From the NCBI GenBank assembly GCA_017617615.1, contig JAFZVV010000010.1, positions 84,073 to 148,072 on the forward strand: a DNA stretch of 64,000 nt, in the 5' to 3' direction. The first letter of the stretch is position 1; every line of letters starts with the position of its first letter. A model generated the notes under the pieces. The model was given only the letters and a program-made list of their open reading frames with translations, had not been told where the DNA came from and made no database searches. Of the stretch, positions 52,333 through 61,221 are shown in pieces. Source of the stretch: Prevotella sp. GTDB taxonomy: Bacteria; Bacteroidota; Bacteroidia; Bacteroidales; Bacteroidaceae. A program made the translations under genes and the position numbers.

Positions 52333-53197
52333 CGATGAGGCAGACACCCAGACGGAAGACAACGAAGCTGAGTTCACATTCGATTTTCACTTCGTGGAGC
52401 ACCTCCTCCCGGAAAAACCGGAAGATCTGAAATCTCTGGATAATCCAGAATCTCTGGAAAACGGTCTACCCCACCAAGTGGCTGCATGGGGAGCACCTAT
52501 CTTCGCTCGCCACAACATCTGTATCTGGCAAAAAGACGGACTGCAACGCCGCCAGATTTCGACGAACTCCCCATTCGATGCCTACGCTATCTACGAGGAG
52601 ACCTCGCCCACACATGCCGACATCTGGTTTCTGAAGTCGTTGAAAGAGGAACTACGCATTGATACCGTCTTCATCTCCACCTTGTCGTTGGAGCGCCACC
52701 TCGCCCCCCACGGCCTCTATATCTTCCACTGTGCCTATATGCTGCACGAAGGTCGCGCCATCCTCTTGAGCGGTCCCAGCGGAGCGGGGAAGTCGACGCA
52801 TGCCGAGCTGTGGCGACGCCATGTAGAAGACACACGTGTCATCAATGGCGACCGCGGACTGATCTGCCGCGAGGCCGACGGTACGTTCGTTGTCAACGGA
52901 TGGCCTGTATGCGGTAGCAGCAGCATCTGTCACAACGAACAGCACCCTTTGGGTGCCATTGTGTTCATCGAACAAACCCCTGGAAACAAGATACTACCCG
53001 AGGGATTGGCACAGCACTACCGCCGTGTGTTTGCCCAACTCACCATCAACCACTGGGATGTCGCTGCCACCAATGCCGCCGCCGATTGGATAATGTCGCT
53101 CTGCACTGCCGTGCCCATCGTCACCTACGGCTGCAACATGGCTCCTGATGCGCCTTATCCCCTATTACAGCATTTGAAAGATGTCTTTAGAACTTGA
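52241..53197 (+). CDS. HprK-related P-loop kinase
   Basis: 318 residues from the ATG at 52241; an upstream extension to 52163 reads poorly. The N-terminal half is family-specific (YRLRGLTPDLLPDNTLLFLS, then DIWFLKSLKEELRIDTVFIS). The P-loop is AILLSGPSGAGKSTHAELWR near residue 190, followed by VINGDRGLICREADG and PLGAIVFIEQ, which match the HPr kinase/phosphorylase catalytic core without its HPr-binding N-domain. Such HprK-related kinases occur with radical SAM and PqqD-like proteins in peptide-modification clusters. The phosphorylated substrate is unknown. Its end overlaps the radical SAM start by 17 bases. Confidence 0.82.
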   Translation: MSLILTLHHHRYRLRGLTPDLLPDNTLLFLSDEADTQTEDNEAEFTFDFHFVEHLLPEKPEDLKSLDNPESLENGLPHQVAAWGAPIFARHNICIWQKDGLQRRQISTNSPFDAYAIYEETSPTHADIWFLKSLKEELRIDTVFISTLSLERHLAPHGLYIFHCAYMLHEGRAILLSGPSGAGKSTHAELWRRHVEDTRVINGDRGLICREADGTFVVNGWPVCGSSSICHNEQHPLGAIVFIEQTPGNKILPEGLAQHYRRVFAQLTINHWDVAATNAAADWIMSLCTAVPIVTYGCNMAPDAPYPLLQHLKDVFRT

Positions 53198-54344
53198 GAA
53201 ACATCTGGTGGCCCGTGCCAACGAGGCATTTGAACCACTGACCGCCAATTTCGAGCTTACCCCTCTATGCAACCTCCACTGCGACATGTGCTTCATACGG
53301 TTGACACGCCAGCAGGTGGAAGAGCGTGGCGGACTGCGCGATGCCGACTCCTGGCTTGCCATCGCCCGCCAGCTGCAGCAGATGGGCACCCTCTTCATCC
53401 TCCTTACTGGCGGCGAACCGATGCTCCACCCCGAGTTCCACCGCATCTACACCACGCTCCGTGGCATGGGTTTCATCATGACACTCAACACCAACGGAAC
53501 GATGATTACCGAGGAGATGTGCCGCGACACCTTCCGCGAAAAGCCCCGCCGCGTCAACGTCACTCTATATGGCAGCAACGCCGACACTTACGGACGCCTG
53601 TGCCACAACCGCGAGGGCTACGAACGCACCGTCAACGCCCTGCACCTGCTCCGCAAATACGACATCGATACAAAGCTCAACCTGAGCATGGTGCGGGAGA
53701 ACAGCGCCGACTACGATGCTATCATGGCCCTGGCCGATAAGCTCGACATCCCCGTAGTGTCAAACACTTACATGTTCCCTGTGCAGCGCACCCTCTGCGG
53801 ACGTGCCACCCATGTGGTGGAGTCGCGCCTGCCAGCCACCGAGGCCGCCCGCCTCAACAACCTCTTCCTCCGCTACAAACAAGGTGCCGAATATCCCGAC
53901 TACGCCAAGCAAGCCGTGTTCAAGGCCCTTGAGGGGACGCCCTCTGCCGATGGCACCACACTGAATTGCCGTGCCGGACGCAGTTCGATGTGGGTGAGCT
54001 GGCAGCATCACATCACCCCCTGTGCCATGATGGACACACCATGCGTAGACCTGCACACCGGCATCACCCAGAGCTTCACCCCCTTTGCCCAACCCGGAAA
54101 ACCCGGAATTATCGGAGACCCAGCCACGCTACCCGCCGATGACCTTCCTGCCGTTTGGAAGTGGCTGACAACCACTTGCCAGCAGTTCCCAGCCATTGAG
54201 GAGTGCAAAGGCTGCAAACTCCATCATATATGCCAAGTGTGCTATGCCGCTGCCATTTCCGAGCTGAAGGAGTGTGGCTCGCTGAGTTACCTCTGCGACA
54301 TGGCACACGAGGACCTGCGACTACTATCACCATCCGAGAAATGA
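53181..54344 (+). CDS. Radical SAM/SPASM-type protein
   Basis: 387 residues. The radical SAM cluster is CNLHCDMC (Cys30, Cys34, Cys37), with the SAM-contact motif LLTGGEPMLHPEF around residue 75 and NTNGTMITEEM. The C-terminal auxiliary-cluster region has CAMMDTPC and CKGCKLHHICQVCYAA, the SPASM/twitch pattern of peptide-modifying enzymes. It probably works with the PqqD-like product that follows (ATGA overlap), which is the usual peptide chaperone. Peptide cross-linking or another modification is likely; the substrate is not evident. Confidence 0.9.
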   Translation: MSLELEKHLVARANEAFEPLTANFELTPLCNLHCDMCFIRLTRQQVEERGGLRDADSWLAIARQLQQMGTLFILLTGGEPMLHPEFHRIYTTLRGMGFIMTLNTNGTMITEEMCRDTFREKPRRVNVTLYGSNADTYGRLCHNREGYERTVNALHLLRKYDIDTKLNLSMVRENSADYDAIMALADKLDIPVVSNTYMFPVQRTLCGRATHVVESRLPATEAARLNNLFLRYKQGAEYPDYAKQAVFKALEGTPSADGTTLNCRAGRSSMWVSWQHHITPCAMMDTPCVDLHTGITQSFTPFAQPGKPGIIGDPATLPADDLPAVWKWLTTTCQQFPAIEECKGCKLHHICQVCYAAAISELKECGSLSYLCDMAHEDLRLLSPSEK

Positions 54345-54622
54345 AGAAGACCCAAACATTCATCAAGAGAGAAATACAGGGCGAGACCCTCCTCATCCCC
54401 ACAGGCGATACCGCCCGTGAGTTCAATGGCATGATCACCCTGCAAGGCATCGCCGGATTCATCTGGGACCATATCGAGGAGGCCACCAGCCTGGAGCACC
54501 TCGTCGACATGATCACCGATGAGTTCGACGTCGACCGCAAGACCGCCGGCGGCGATGCTATTTTCTTCATCATGCAACTACTCCGTGCAGGCATGATACG
54601 AACCACAGGCAAGAATTGGTAA
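54341..54622 (+). CDS. PqqD-like peptide chaperone
   Basis: 93 residues from the ATG at 54341, which overlaps the radical SAM stop by four bases. The family signature is seen as FNGMITLQGIAGFIWDHIEE followed by HLVDMITDEFDVD and FIMQLLRAGMI, a small winged-helix (RRE) fold that binds the leader of precursor peptides and delivers them to the radical SAM partner. Length is typical. It is followed by the nucleotidyltransferase, starting at TTG inside its own stop region. Confidence 0.85.
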   Translation: MKKTQTFIKREIQGETLLIPTGDTAREFNGMITLQGIAGFIWDHIEEATSLEHLVDMITDEFDVDRKTAGGDAIFFIMQLLRAGMIRTTGKNW

Positions 54623-55746
54623 CCACAGAAGACATATTGCTGGCGCTGGTGCGCTCTGCCCTCTGGCAGGAAGCGCCCTCGACCGAGGGACTCCCCCTCG
54701 ACGAGCCGTCATGGCACCACCTGTTTTTCCTTGCCCGGAAACAGACCGTGCAGGGCATCGTCTATGATGCCATCTGCCAGTTGCCCGAAGACCTCCTGCC
54801 ACCCACCGACCTGTTCATGGTGTGGATGCACGAGGTACAGGGCATCGAGGCCAGCTACCGCCAGCAGCTGCGCGCCCTGGCATGGCTCACCACCCGCATC
54901 GAGGCAGAGTCACCACTCCGCCCCATCATCCTCAAAGGCCTTCCCCTCGCCTCCCTCTTTCCCACCCCTTCACACCGCGTGAGCGGCGACATCGACGTTT
55001 TCTATGGCAGTGCCACTGCCGCCGAGACAGCCAACAGCGTTGTGGAGTCATGGGGCACTCCAGTTATGCAGGGGAAGTTCGGCGAGAGCACGTTCAACAT
55101 CAGCCAGGTGCCCATCGAGCACCATGGCTATCTTGTCCACTCCCATGTGCCCCTGCGCAAGCAGCGCCTCACGGCATGGATAGAACGACGGATGACCGAG
55201 GAGGATTCCACCCGTGAGGTTACCATAGGCGACATGCCCGTCAGGGTGCTATCGCCCGAGCTCGACGTGGTGCAGCTGAGCAGTCACAGCCTTGGACATG
55301 CGCTCAACGAAGGCTTAAGTGTGAGGCAGATATGCGACCTCGCCGTCTTCGTCGATCGGCACCACGACACGCTGCGCGCCGCCTCGCTACGCCAACTGCT
55401 CAGCCGTTTTGGCTTGCGGCGCTGGACCGATTTCTGCCTGAGCTACTGCACCACCTATCTGGGCCTCCCGTCCCACCGGCTCCCCTATCCTGTGAAGGCC
55501 GATGCCTCCACCCTCGCCGCCTTGCACCGCGAGGTCATGCTGAGCGGCAATTTCGGACAGATGGACGACCGATATGTGCACGACGGCGAGAGTCATTCGG
55601 CAGCCACCGCCCAGCGCATCTCACGCAACGTGTGGCGCTATCTGCGTGTGGCACCCCTGGAATCATCCTGTATGATCACAACGCTCACCGGCATGTGGAT
55701 AAAAGACAGGATTTTCGGTAAAGACGAACAACCATCCCAAAGATAG
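54616..55746 (+). CDS. Nucleotidyltransferase-fold family protein (NTP_transf_5 type) of the kinase/radical-SAM module
   Basis: 376 residues starting at TTG (54616), overlapping the PqqD-like gene by 7 bases; no better ATG lies nearby. Blocks: HHLFFLARKQTVQGIVYDAI, PIILKGLPLASLFPTPSHRV, metal-binding SGDIDVFYGSA, LSSHSLGHALNEGLSVRQIC, then MLSGNFGQMDDRYVHD. The same blocks, in the same order, are in the lone paralogue at 33564. The GDID Asp pair suggests metal-dependent nucleotidyl transfer, but the reaction is unknown. It ends the four-gene module, 64 bases before the Wza-type gene. Confidence 0.8.
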   Translation: MVTTEDILLALVRSALWQEAPSTEGLPLDEPSWHHLFFLARKQTVQGIVYDAICQLPEDLLPPTDLFMVWMHEVQGIEASYRQQLRALAWLTTRIEAESPLRPIILKGLPLASLFPTPSHRVSGDIDVFYGSATAAETANSVVESWGTPVMQGKFGESTFNISQVPIEHHGYLVHSHVPLRKQRLTAWIERRMTEEDSTREVTIGDMPVRVLSPELDVVQLSSHSLGHALNEGLSVRQICDLAVFVDRHHDTLRAASLRQLLSRFGLRRWTDFCLSYCTTYLGLPSHRLPYPVKADASTLAALHREVMLSGNFGQMDDRYVHDGESHSAATAQRISRNVWRYLRVAPLESSCMITTLTGMWIKDRIFGKDEQPSQR

Positions 55747-55810
55747 GACCACGCAACCTACGGCTTTTTCGAAGCCGATTGAATGACATTAAAGAACAAA
55801 CAATACAGAC

Positions 55811-56614
55811 ATGAAACAGAAAATCAATCTCTTGGCGGCATTGCTCATTCTGCTCGCCGCCAGCTCGTGCCGCACACGCACGCAAATGATCTATCTCCAA
55901 GACATCGAGCCCAACGTGGAGTACTCAGTTCAGCCCACCAAAGACCTCGTCATCCAGACCGACGACAAACTCACCATCAAGGTAACCTGCAAGAACCCTG
56001 AACTCGCCATGGCATTCAACATGCCCGGCTCAGGCGGCTACAGCATCGGCAACGACGGCACCATCCACAGCACCACCACCTCTGGTAGCGATGTCAGCTA
56101 CTCCGTGACCGACGACGGTACCATCGACTTTCCCATCCTCGGCAAGATCCATGCCCGTGGCCTAACCTGCCGACAACTCTCCGAGAGCATCAAGAAAGAA
56201 CTGATTTCCCGCAACCTCATCATGGACCCATTTGTCACCACACAGATTACCAACTTCACCTACTCCGTGCTCGGTGAGGCCAAGAAGGTAGGTACTATTG
56301 AGGTGAAGGGCAAGGACCGCGTCACCATCCTCGATGCAGTAGCCCAGGCAGGCGACCTCACCCAAGACGCCAAGCTCGAGCGCATCGCCGTCATACGCGA
56401 GGAGAACGGCAAGCGCAAGATCTATCACGTCGACATCCGCTCGAAGTCAATTTTCGACTCTCCCGTCTACTATCTGAAACAGAACGACCTCATCTACATC
56501 GAGCCCAACGACAATAAGGTGCGCGAAGAGTCACGCCGCAACATGCAGTGGGTCTTCACCGGAGCGTCGCTCATCACCACCATCATTTCTCTCATCACAC
56601 TGTTCAAGAAATAA
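55811..56614 (+). CDS. Polysaccharide export protein, Wza/SLBB type lipoprotein
   Basis: 267 residues. Lipoprotein signal KINLLAALLILLAASSCRTR with Cys20. The Poly_export domain is about residues 40-130 (TDDKLTIKVTCKNPELAMAF, then DGTIDFPILGKIHARGLTCR). A SLBB segment follows (GEAKKVGTIEVKGKDRVTIL). A C-terminal hydrophobic helix (VFTGASLITTIISLITLF) is the usual outer-membrane anchor of Wza. It forms the outer-membrane exit for capsule or exopolysaccharide. It is next to the Wzc-type gene as expected. Confidence 0.9.
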   Translation: MKQKINLLAALLILLAASSCRTRTQMIYLQDIEPNVEYSVQPTKDLVIQTDDKLTIKVTCKNPELAMAFNMPGSGGYSIGNDGTIHSTTTSGSDVSYSVTDDGTIDFPILGKIHARGLTCRQLSESIKKELISRNLIMDPFVTTQITNFTYSVLGEAKKVGTIEVKGKDRVTILDAVAQAGDLTQDAKLERIAVIREENGKRKIYHVDIRSKSIFDSPVYYLKQNDLIYIEPNDNKVREESRRNMQWVFTGASLITTIISLITLFKK

Positions 56615-56692
56615 TTCACCCCAAAGACTTGAAAGGGCTTAACGTCCCTAAAGACCATAAAACCCTCAAAATCCTAAAAACCCACAACCACC

Positions 56693-59233
56693 ATGGTAAA
56701 AATGAGCGAACAGAAGAACATGGCGCCCGATAGTTCGCTGGCGTCAAAAGGCTTCAACATCAACCCACTCGACATCATCCGCTACCTGTTATCGAAATGG
56801 TACTGGTTTGCGCTCTCGATAGCCATTTTCGGCGGATGGGGATGGTATAGATACTCCACCACCCAGTTCCGCTACAGCACCAACGCCACCGTGATGTTCA
56901 AAGACGCCCACGCCTCGGCCCGCCAGGCTGGTCTCGACCGTCTTGCCAATGCCACGCCACAAGTAAACATCTCCAACGAGATACTGCAGTTCCAGTCACC
57001 CGAACTCATGCGAAAGGCGGTGCTGCGTCTCCATGCCGAAGTCGACTACACCGTAATGGACTACCTGCGCGTTGAGGAACTCTACAGCCGCTCTCCGGTG
57101 AAAGTGTCGTTCCTCGACGTCGCCGAAGACATGACGGCATCTTTGCAGGTCACGCCCATCGACGACAACAGCGTACGCATCTCGGGCTTCACTTCCGGTG
57201 GTCCTCTCTCCGCCCCTCTCGGCAAGACCGTGCGCACTCCTCTCGGCAAGCTCAACATATCGAAAACGCTCTACTACAACAAGGATTGGTATGGACGCAC
57301 CATCAACGTGACGAAAAACGACCTCAACGTCACCGTGAGCAAACTCTGCCCCAACCTTTCGATTACCCAGGGCTCAACCGACGCTGCAATCAGTTATGGC
57401 GGCAACAGCTCATCGATTCTGTATATGTATCTCAGCGACGTGAACCCCACCCGTGCTGAGGATATTCTCAACACCCTCATCGCTATCTACAACGAAGAGA
57501 CCATCTCCGACAAAAACCAGATAGCCATCAACACTTCCAATTTCATCGACGAGCGCCTGGTCATCATCGAGAAAGAGTTGAGCGGCGTGGAAGGACAGAT
57601 ACAGGAGTTCAAGGAATCGAACAAGATGGTCGACCTCGGCTCTGTCACTTCACAGGCACAAAGCCAGCGCGAGCGCTACAGCACCGAGGTGAAAGACCTG
57701 CTCCTCCAGCAACAGACCGGGCACTACCTGCGCGACTACCTGCGCGACCCGTCGAAGGCCACCGACCTCATTCCCACCAACACCGGCATCAGTAACGGTG
57801 CCATCGAGGACCAGATCTCGCAGTATAATTCCGCGAAATTGCGGCGCGACAAGCTGCTCGAAGGCGGCGGCGGTGAGAACAACCCCGTGATTGAAGACCT
57901 GAACAACACGCTCAGTTCCATGCGCCAGAACATCCTTCGTTCCGTCGACAACATGAATGCCAACATCAGCGCAAAAATCGAAGACGTGGCCAACCGTGCT
58001 GGACAGGCCTCTGCCCGCATGTCGCAGATACCACGCCAACAACGCCAGATGCTCTCCATCGAGCGTCAGCAGCACATCAAGGAAGAACTCTACCTCTACT
58101 TGCTCAACAAGCGCGAGGAGAATGCCCTGAGCCTTGCCACCACGGAGTCGAACGCCCGCGTGCTGCAGCCCGCCTACGGCAATAAGACCCCCATCTCGCC
58201 CATCTTCGGCCTGACTATGTCAAAGAACCTGGCGCTGGCAGTCGGTCTTCCCCTGGCCACTCTGCTGTTCTTCTTCTTCTTCGACACCCGCGTGAAGAGC
58301 CGTCGTGACATCGAGGACATGACTTCCGTACCTTTCATTGGCGAGATACCCAAACACACCTTCGCCAAGACCGGTAGCGGGAGAAACAACCGCATCGTGG
58401 TGCTCAACGACAGCCGTGACCTCACGAGCGAGGCTTTCCGCATCGTCCGCACCAACATGGACTTCATGCGTGTGAAAGCCGAGAACCTGCAGGTGGTGAC
58501 ATTCAGTAGTTTCGGTTCGTCGGCAGGAAAGACCTTCGTGTCGAGCAACCTTGCCGCCAGCTTCGCCCAGACTGGCAAACACGTCATCATCATCGACCTC
58601 GACATCCGCAAGGGCACGCTTACCATCCACACCAAGCACCACCAGGAAAAGGGTATGACCAACTACCTCTCCGGTCAGGCCACGCTCGACGAAATTATCA
58701 AGCACGACGACATCTGCGACAACCTCGACGTGATTCCCGCCGGTGGCATCGCCCCGAACCCTGCCGAGCTATTGCTGAGCGAACGTCTCGACCACCTCAT
58801 CGATGAGCTGCGTACCCGCTACGACTATATCTTCATCGATAACGTGCCCTATGGCGTGGTGGCCGATGCCGTGATTACCAACCGCATTGCCGATCTCACC
58901 ATCTTCGTTATCCGTGTGGGACGTGTCGACCGACGCATGATGCCCGAGGTGGAGAAAATCTACAACAGCGGCAAGCTGAAGAACATGTCGCTCATCCTCA
59001 ACGGCACATCACTCCACAGCGGCTACGGCTATGGGTATGGCTACGGTTACGGCTATGGATACGGCTATGGTTATGGATACGGCTATACCAGCAACAAGAC
59101 GTGGTGGCAGAAACTGCTTCCCTTTGGCAACAAGAAAAAGCACCGTCATCACCGTAAGCACCAGTCGGCAGCCAAGACGGGCAACAAGGATACCAAAACC
59201 CCATCCGCCGACAACGGTACGACAAAATTGTAA
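56693..59233 (+). CDS. Wzc-type polysaccharide co-polymerase/tyrosine autokinase
   Basis: 846 residues (an ATG at 56702 is an alternative start). The N-terminal helix WYWFALSIAIFGGWGWYRYS and a second at LALAVGLPLATLLFFFFF flank a long periplasmic coiled part. The cytoplasmic kinase domain has Walker A SSFGSSAGKTFVSSNLAASF, Walker A' VIIIDLDIRKGTL and Walker B-like YIFIDNVPYGVVADA. The C-terminus carries about ten Tyr-Gly pairs (59024-59083), then a Lys/His-rich end. It partners the Wza-type gene before it and the CpsB-type phosphatase after it. A homologue is at 18703. Confidence 0.95.
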   Translation: MVKMSEQKNMAPDSSLASKGFNINPLDIIRYLLSKWYWFALSIAIFGGWGWYRYSTTQFRYSTNATVMFKDAHASARQAGLDRLANATPQVNISNEILQFQSPELMRKAVLRLHAEVDYTVMDYLRVEELYSRSPVKVSFLDVAEDMTASLQVTPIDDNSVRISGFTSGGPLSAPLGKTVRTPLGKLNISKTLYYNKDWYGRTINVTKNDLNVTVSKLCPNLSITQGSTDAAISYGGNSSSILYMYLSDVNPTRAEDILNTLIAIYNEETISDKNQIAINTSNFIDERLVIIEKELSGVEGQIQEFKESNKMVDLGSVTSQAQSQRERYSTEVKDLLLQQQTGHYLRDYLRDPSKATDLIPTNTGISNGAIEDQISQYNSAKLRRDKLLEGGGGENNPVIEDLNNTLSSMRQNILRSVDNMNANISAKIEDVANRAGQASARMSQIPRQQRQMLSIERQQHIKEELYLYLLNKREENALSLATTESNARVLQPAYGNKTPISPIFGLTMSKNLALAVGLPLATLLFFFFFDTRVKSRRDIEDMTSVPFIGEIPKHTFAKTGSGRNNRIVVLNDSRDLTSEAFRIVRTNMDFMRVKAENLQVVTFSSFGSSAGKTFVSSNLAASFAQTGKHVIIIDLDIRKGTLTIHTKHHQEKGMTNYLSGQATLDEIIKHDDICDNLDVIPAGGIAPNPAELLLSERLDHLIDELRTRYDYIFIDNVPYGVVADAVITNRIADLTIFVIRVGRVDRRMMPEVEKIYNSGKLKNMSLILNGTSLHSGYGYGYGYGYGYGYGYGYGYGYTSNKTWWQKLLPFGNKKKHRHHRKHQSAAKTGNKDTKTPSADNGTTKL
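59024..59083 (+). repeat. In-frame (Tyr-Gly)10 repeat
   Basis: Ten TAC/TAT-GG(N) hexamers in the tail of the Wzc-type gene. Codons alternate between synonyms, so the repeat is kept at the protein level as well as in the DNA. It probably supplies the tyrosine cluster that is autophosphorylated. Hexamer repeats can expand or shrink by slippage. Confidence 0.85.
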
Positions 59234-59282
59234 GGAATAGAGAAACAAGAGCAAAGAGATTCAATTCCCAGCCAACTATACT

Positions 59283-59996
59283 ATGTTCACTTTCAAGCAC
59301 CGTCTGGTGAAATCAGGCATCCTGCAGGGCAAGACCGACATCCATTGTCATGTGTTGCCCGGTGTCGACGACGGCTCTCCCGACTTGCCCCACTCCCTCG
59401 ATCTGCTCGACTACATGGAGCACGACCTCGGTTTCGTCGCCGCCTGGCTCACGCCCCATGTGATGCAGGGCAACGGCAACACCGCCGCCCGTCTGCAGGA
59501 GCCGTTCGAGGAACTGATGCGCCAGTACGAGGGGGCGATGCGCCTACAGTTGTCATCAGAGTACATGATGGACGGAGGTTTCAACGAGCGTCTCACCACA
59601 GATGCCCTTCGTTTGGGCAAGAATCACCTGTTGGTGGAGACCTCGTATATGAATGGTCCCAACGACCTCTACGACATCCTCCTGAGCGTGTGGCATAACG
59701 ACCTGAAGCCCCTCATCGCCCATCCCGAGCGCTACATGTATATGAGCGAAGCCGACTACCACGACCTGAAAGGTCATGGCTATGAGTTCCAGCTCAACCT
59801 GTTGTCGCTGAGCGGATACTACGGTGTCCGTCCACGTCTGGTGGCAGAGAGTCTGCTCGAAGAGGGGCTGTACGACAATGTGGGCACCGACCTTCACCAT
59901 CTCGACCGTTTTGAAGACTACCTCTACGACCTGAAACTCTCCCGCCGCCAGCTCGACAGCCTCGAACTGCTATTCGCGAATAATGAGGAGCTCTAA
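59283..59996 (+). CDS. CpsB/YwqE-type tyrosine-protein phosphatase
   Basis: 237 residues. The PHP-fold metal site begins KTDIHCHVLPGVDDGSPDLP; YMMDGGFNERL, then LLVETSYMNGP and LIAHPERYMYM and VGTDLHHLDR supply the remaining ligands. It removes phosphate from the tail of the Wzc partner, as CpsB does with CpsD in streptococci. It is cytosolic. It lies 49 bases after the kinase gene, completing a Wza-Wzc-CpsB set. Confidence 0.92.
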   Translation: MFTFKHRLVKSGILQGKTDIHCHVLPGVDDGSPDLPHSLDLLDYMEHDLGFVAAWLTPHVMQGNGNTAARLQEPFEELMRQYEGAMRLQLSSEYMMDGGFNERLTTDALRLGKNHLLVETSYMNGPNDLYDILLSVWHNDLKPLIAHPERYMYMSEADYHDLKGHGYEFQLNLLSLSGYYGVRPRLVAESLLEEGLYDNVGTDLHHLDRFEDYLYDLKLSRRQLDSLELLFANNEEL

Positions 59997-60162
59997 GACA
60001 TTTATTTGTATTTTATCACGAGATTTGTCGAAGACACACTGGGCAACGGGAAGTAATTGGAGGATTTAGAGAATGATTTATTGATTTATCACGAATTTGA
60101 GAATTTGAGAATTAGAATCATAAAAAAACAATAATTCTAACAACTCGGGATAAGCTATATAC

Positions 60163-61149
60163 ATGGCAAAGAGTATCATTTCGGGATTTCTTTTGATATT
60201 AGCGGCATTGCTCCTGGCAATGCCCAACCTGCCCCCATCAGCAGCCAGTAGGCTTTTGGTGGTCGGCTACGCCTCCCTGCTGATTATCCTCGCCAATCTC
60301 ATAACAGCCATCGTGAGAAAAGGCCGATGGCGCTGGGCGCATGCCATAACCGTCGTGCTCAGCCTCCCGCTCCTGTCCAACTACATTCCCATCATCCCGC
60401 GACAAGCAAAAGCCGATGGGAAGTCCCTCAAGGTCGTTTCCTGGAACGTCGACAACTTCCTCGTTTCCTGTGACACCATGCACCGCAGCGCCCAATATCT
60501 CCGTTCATGGAATCCCGACATCATCTGCCTGCAAGAACGTCCCCATGAGGTGAAAGTGTCATGGACCGATATTCGTGACGCCTTCCCCCGGCACCCCCAT
60601 GCCGTGCGCAACAGCCGTGAAGACGAAGTGCTCAACCTCGCCATCCTCAGCCACCACCCCATTATAAGCACTGGCGAACGGATGTTCGACGACACCTACA
60701 ACAAATACATGTGGGCCGACGTACTAACCGGCACCGACACCCTCCGCGTATTTAGCGTCCACTTGCAGACCACCGGTACGACACCGTCTGCCACCAAAGA
60801 GTCCACCGGCATTGCCCACACCCTTGGCATTGCCACCCACAATGCCGCCATGCGCGACGAGCAGGCCCTCCAACTCTGCCACGACATCGACGACAGTCCA
60901 CACCCTGTCATCGTCTGCGGCGACTTCAACGACACCCCGTCCGGCTATCCCGCCCGCCGCTTGCGTCACCATCTCACCGACCTCTCCCGCCGCTGGCCCC
61001 TCTGCGGCACCTTCCAGGACATGGGTGGCATCATGAAAATCGACTATATGATGTGCAGCAACCAACTACGCCCCCTACGCTACAGGTTGGACGAGACACC
61101 ATGGAGCGACCATAAGGTCCAGTTGGGAGAAATGGAAATCGTTCAATAA
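60163..61149 (+). CDS. Membrane-anchored endonuclease/exonuclease/phosphatase-family protein
   Basis: 328 residues. The first 75 residues contain three hydrophobic helices (IISGFLLILAALLLAMP, LVVGYASLLIILANLITAIV, AHAITVVLSLPLLSNYIPII). The EEP domain follows: KVVSWNVDNFLVS, PDIICLQERPHEVK, the HLQTT block, PVIVCGDFNDTPSGYPARRL and IDYMMCS near SDHKVQ, with the metal-binding Asn, Glu, Asp and His residues. Members are nucleases, phosphodiesterases or lipid phosphatases; the membrane anchor hints at a lipid-linked or extracytoplasmic substrate. It may act in the capsule pathway by position. Confidence 0.82.
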   Translation: MAKSIISGFLLILAALLLAMPNLPPSAASRLLVVGYASLLIILANLITAIVRKGRWRWAHAITVVLSLPLLSNYIPIIPRQAKADGKSLKVVSWNVDNFLVSCDTMHRSAQYLRSWNPDIICLQERPHEVKVSWTDIRDAFPRHPHAVRNSREDEVLNLAILSHHPIISTGERMFDDTYNKYMWADVLTGTDTLRVFSVHLQTTGTTPSATKESTGIAHTLGIATHNAAMRDEQALQLCHDIDDSPHPVIVCGDFNDTPSGYPARRLRHHLTDLSRRWPLCGTFQDMGGIMKIDYMMCSNQLRPLRYRLDETPWSDHKVQLGEMEIVQ

Positions 61150-61221
61150 AATCCTTTAATCATAAAAATTTGAGGGAACCATTTTGACAATGGTTATCTT
61201 GGTCTTATCAACAATCAACAA

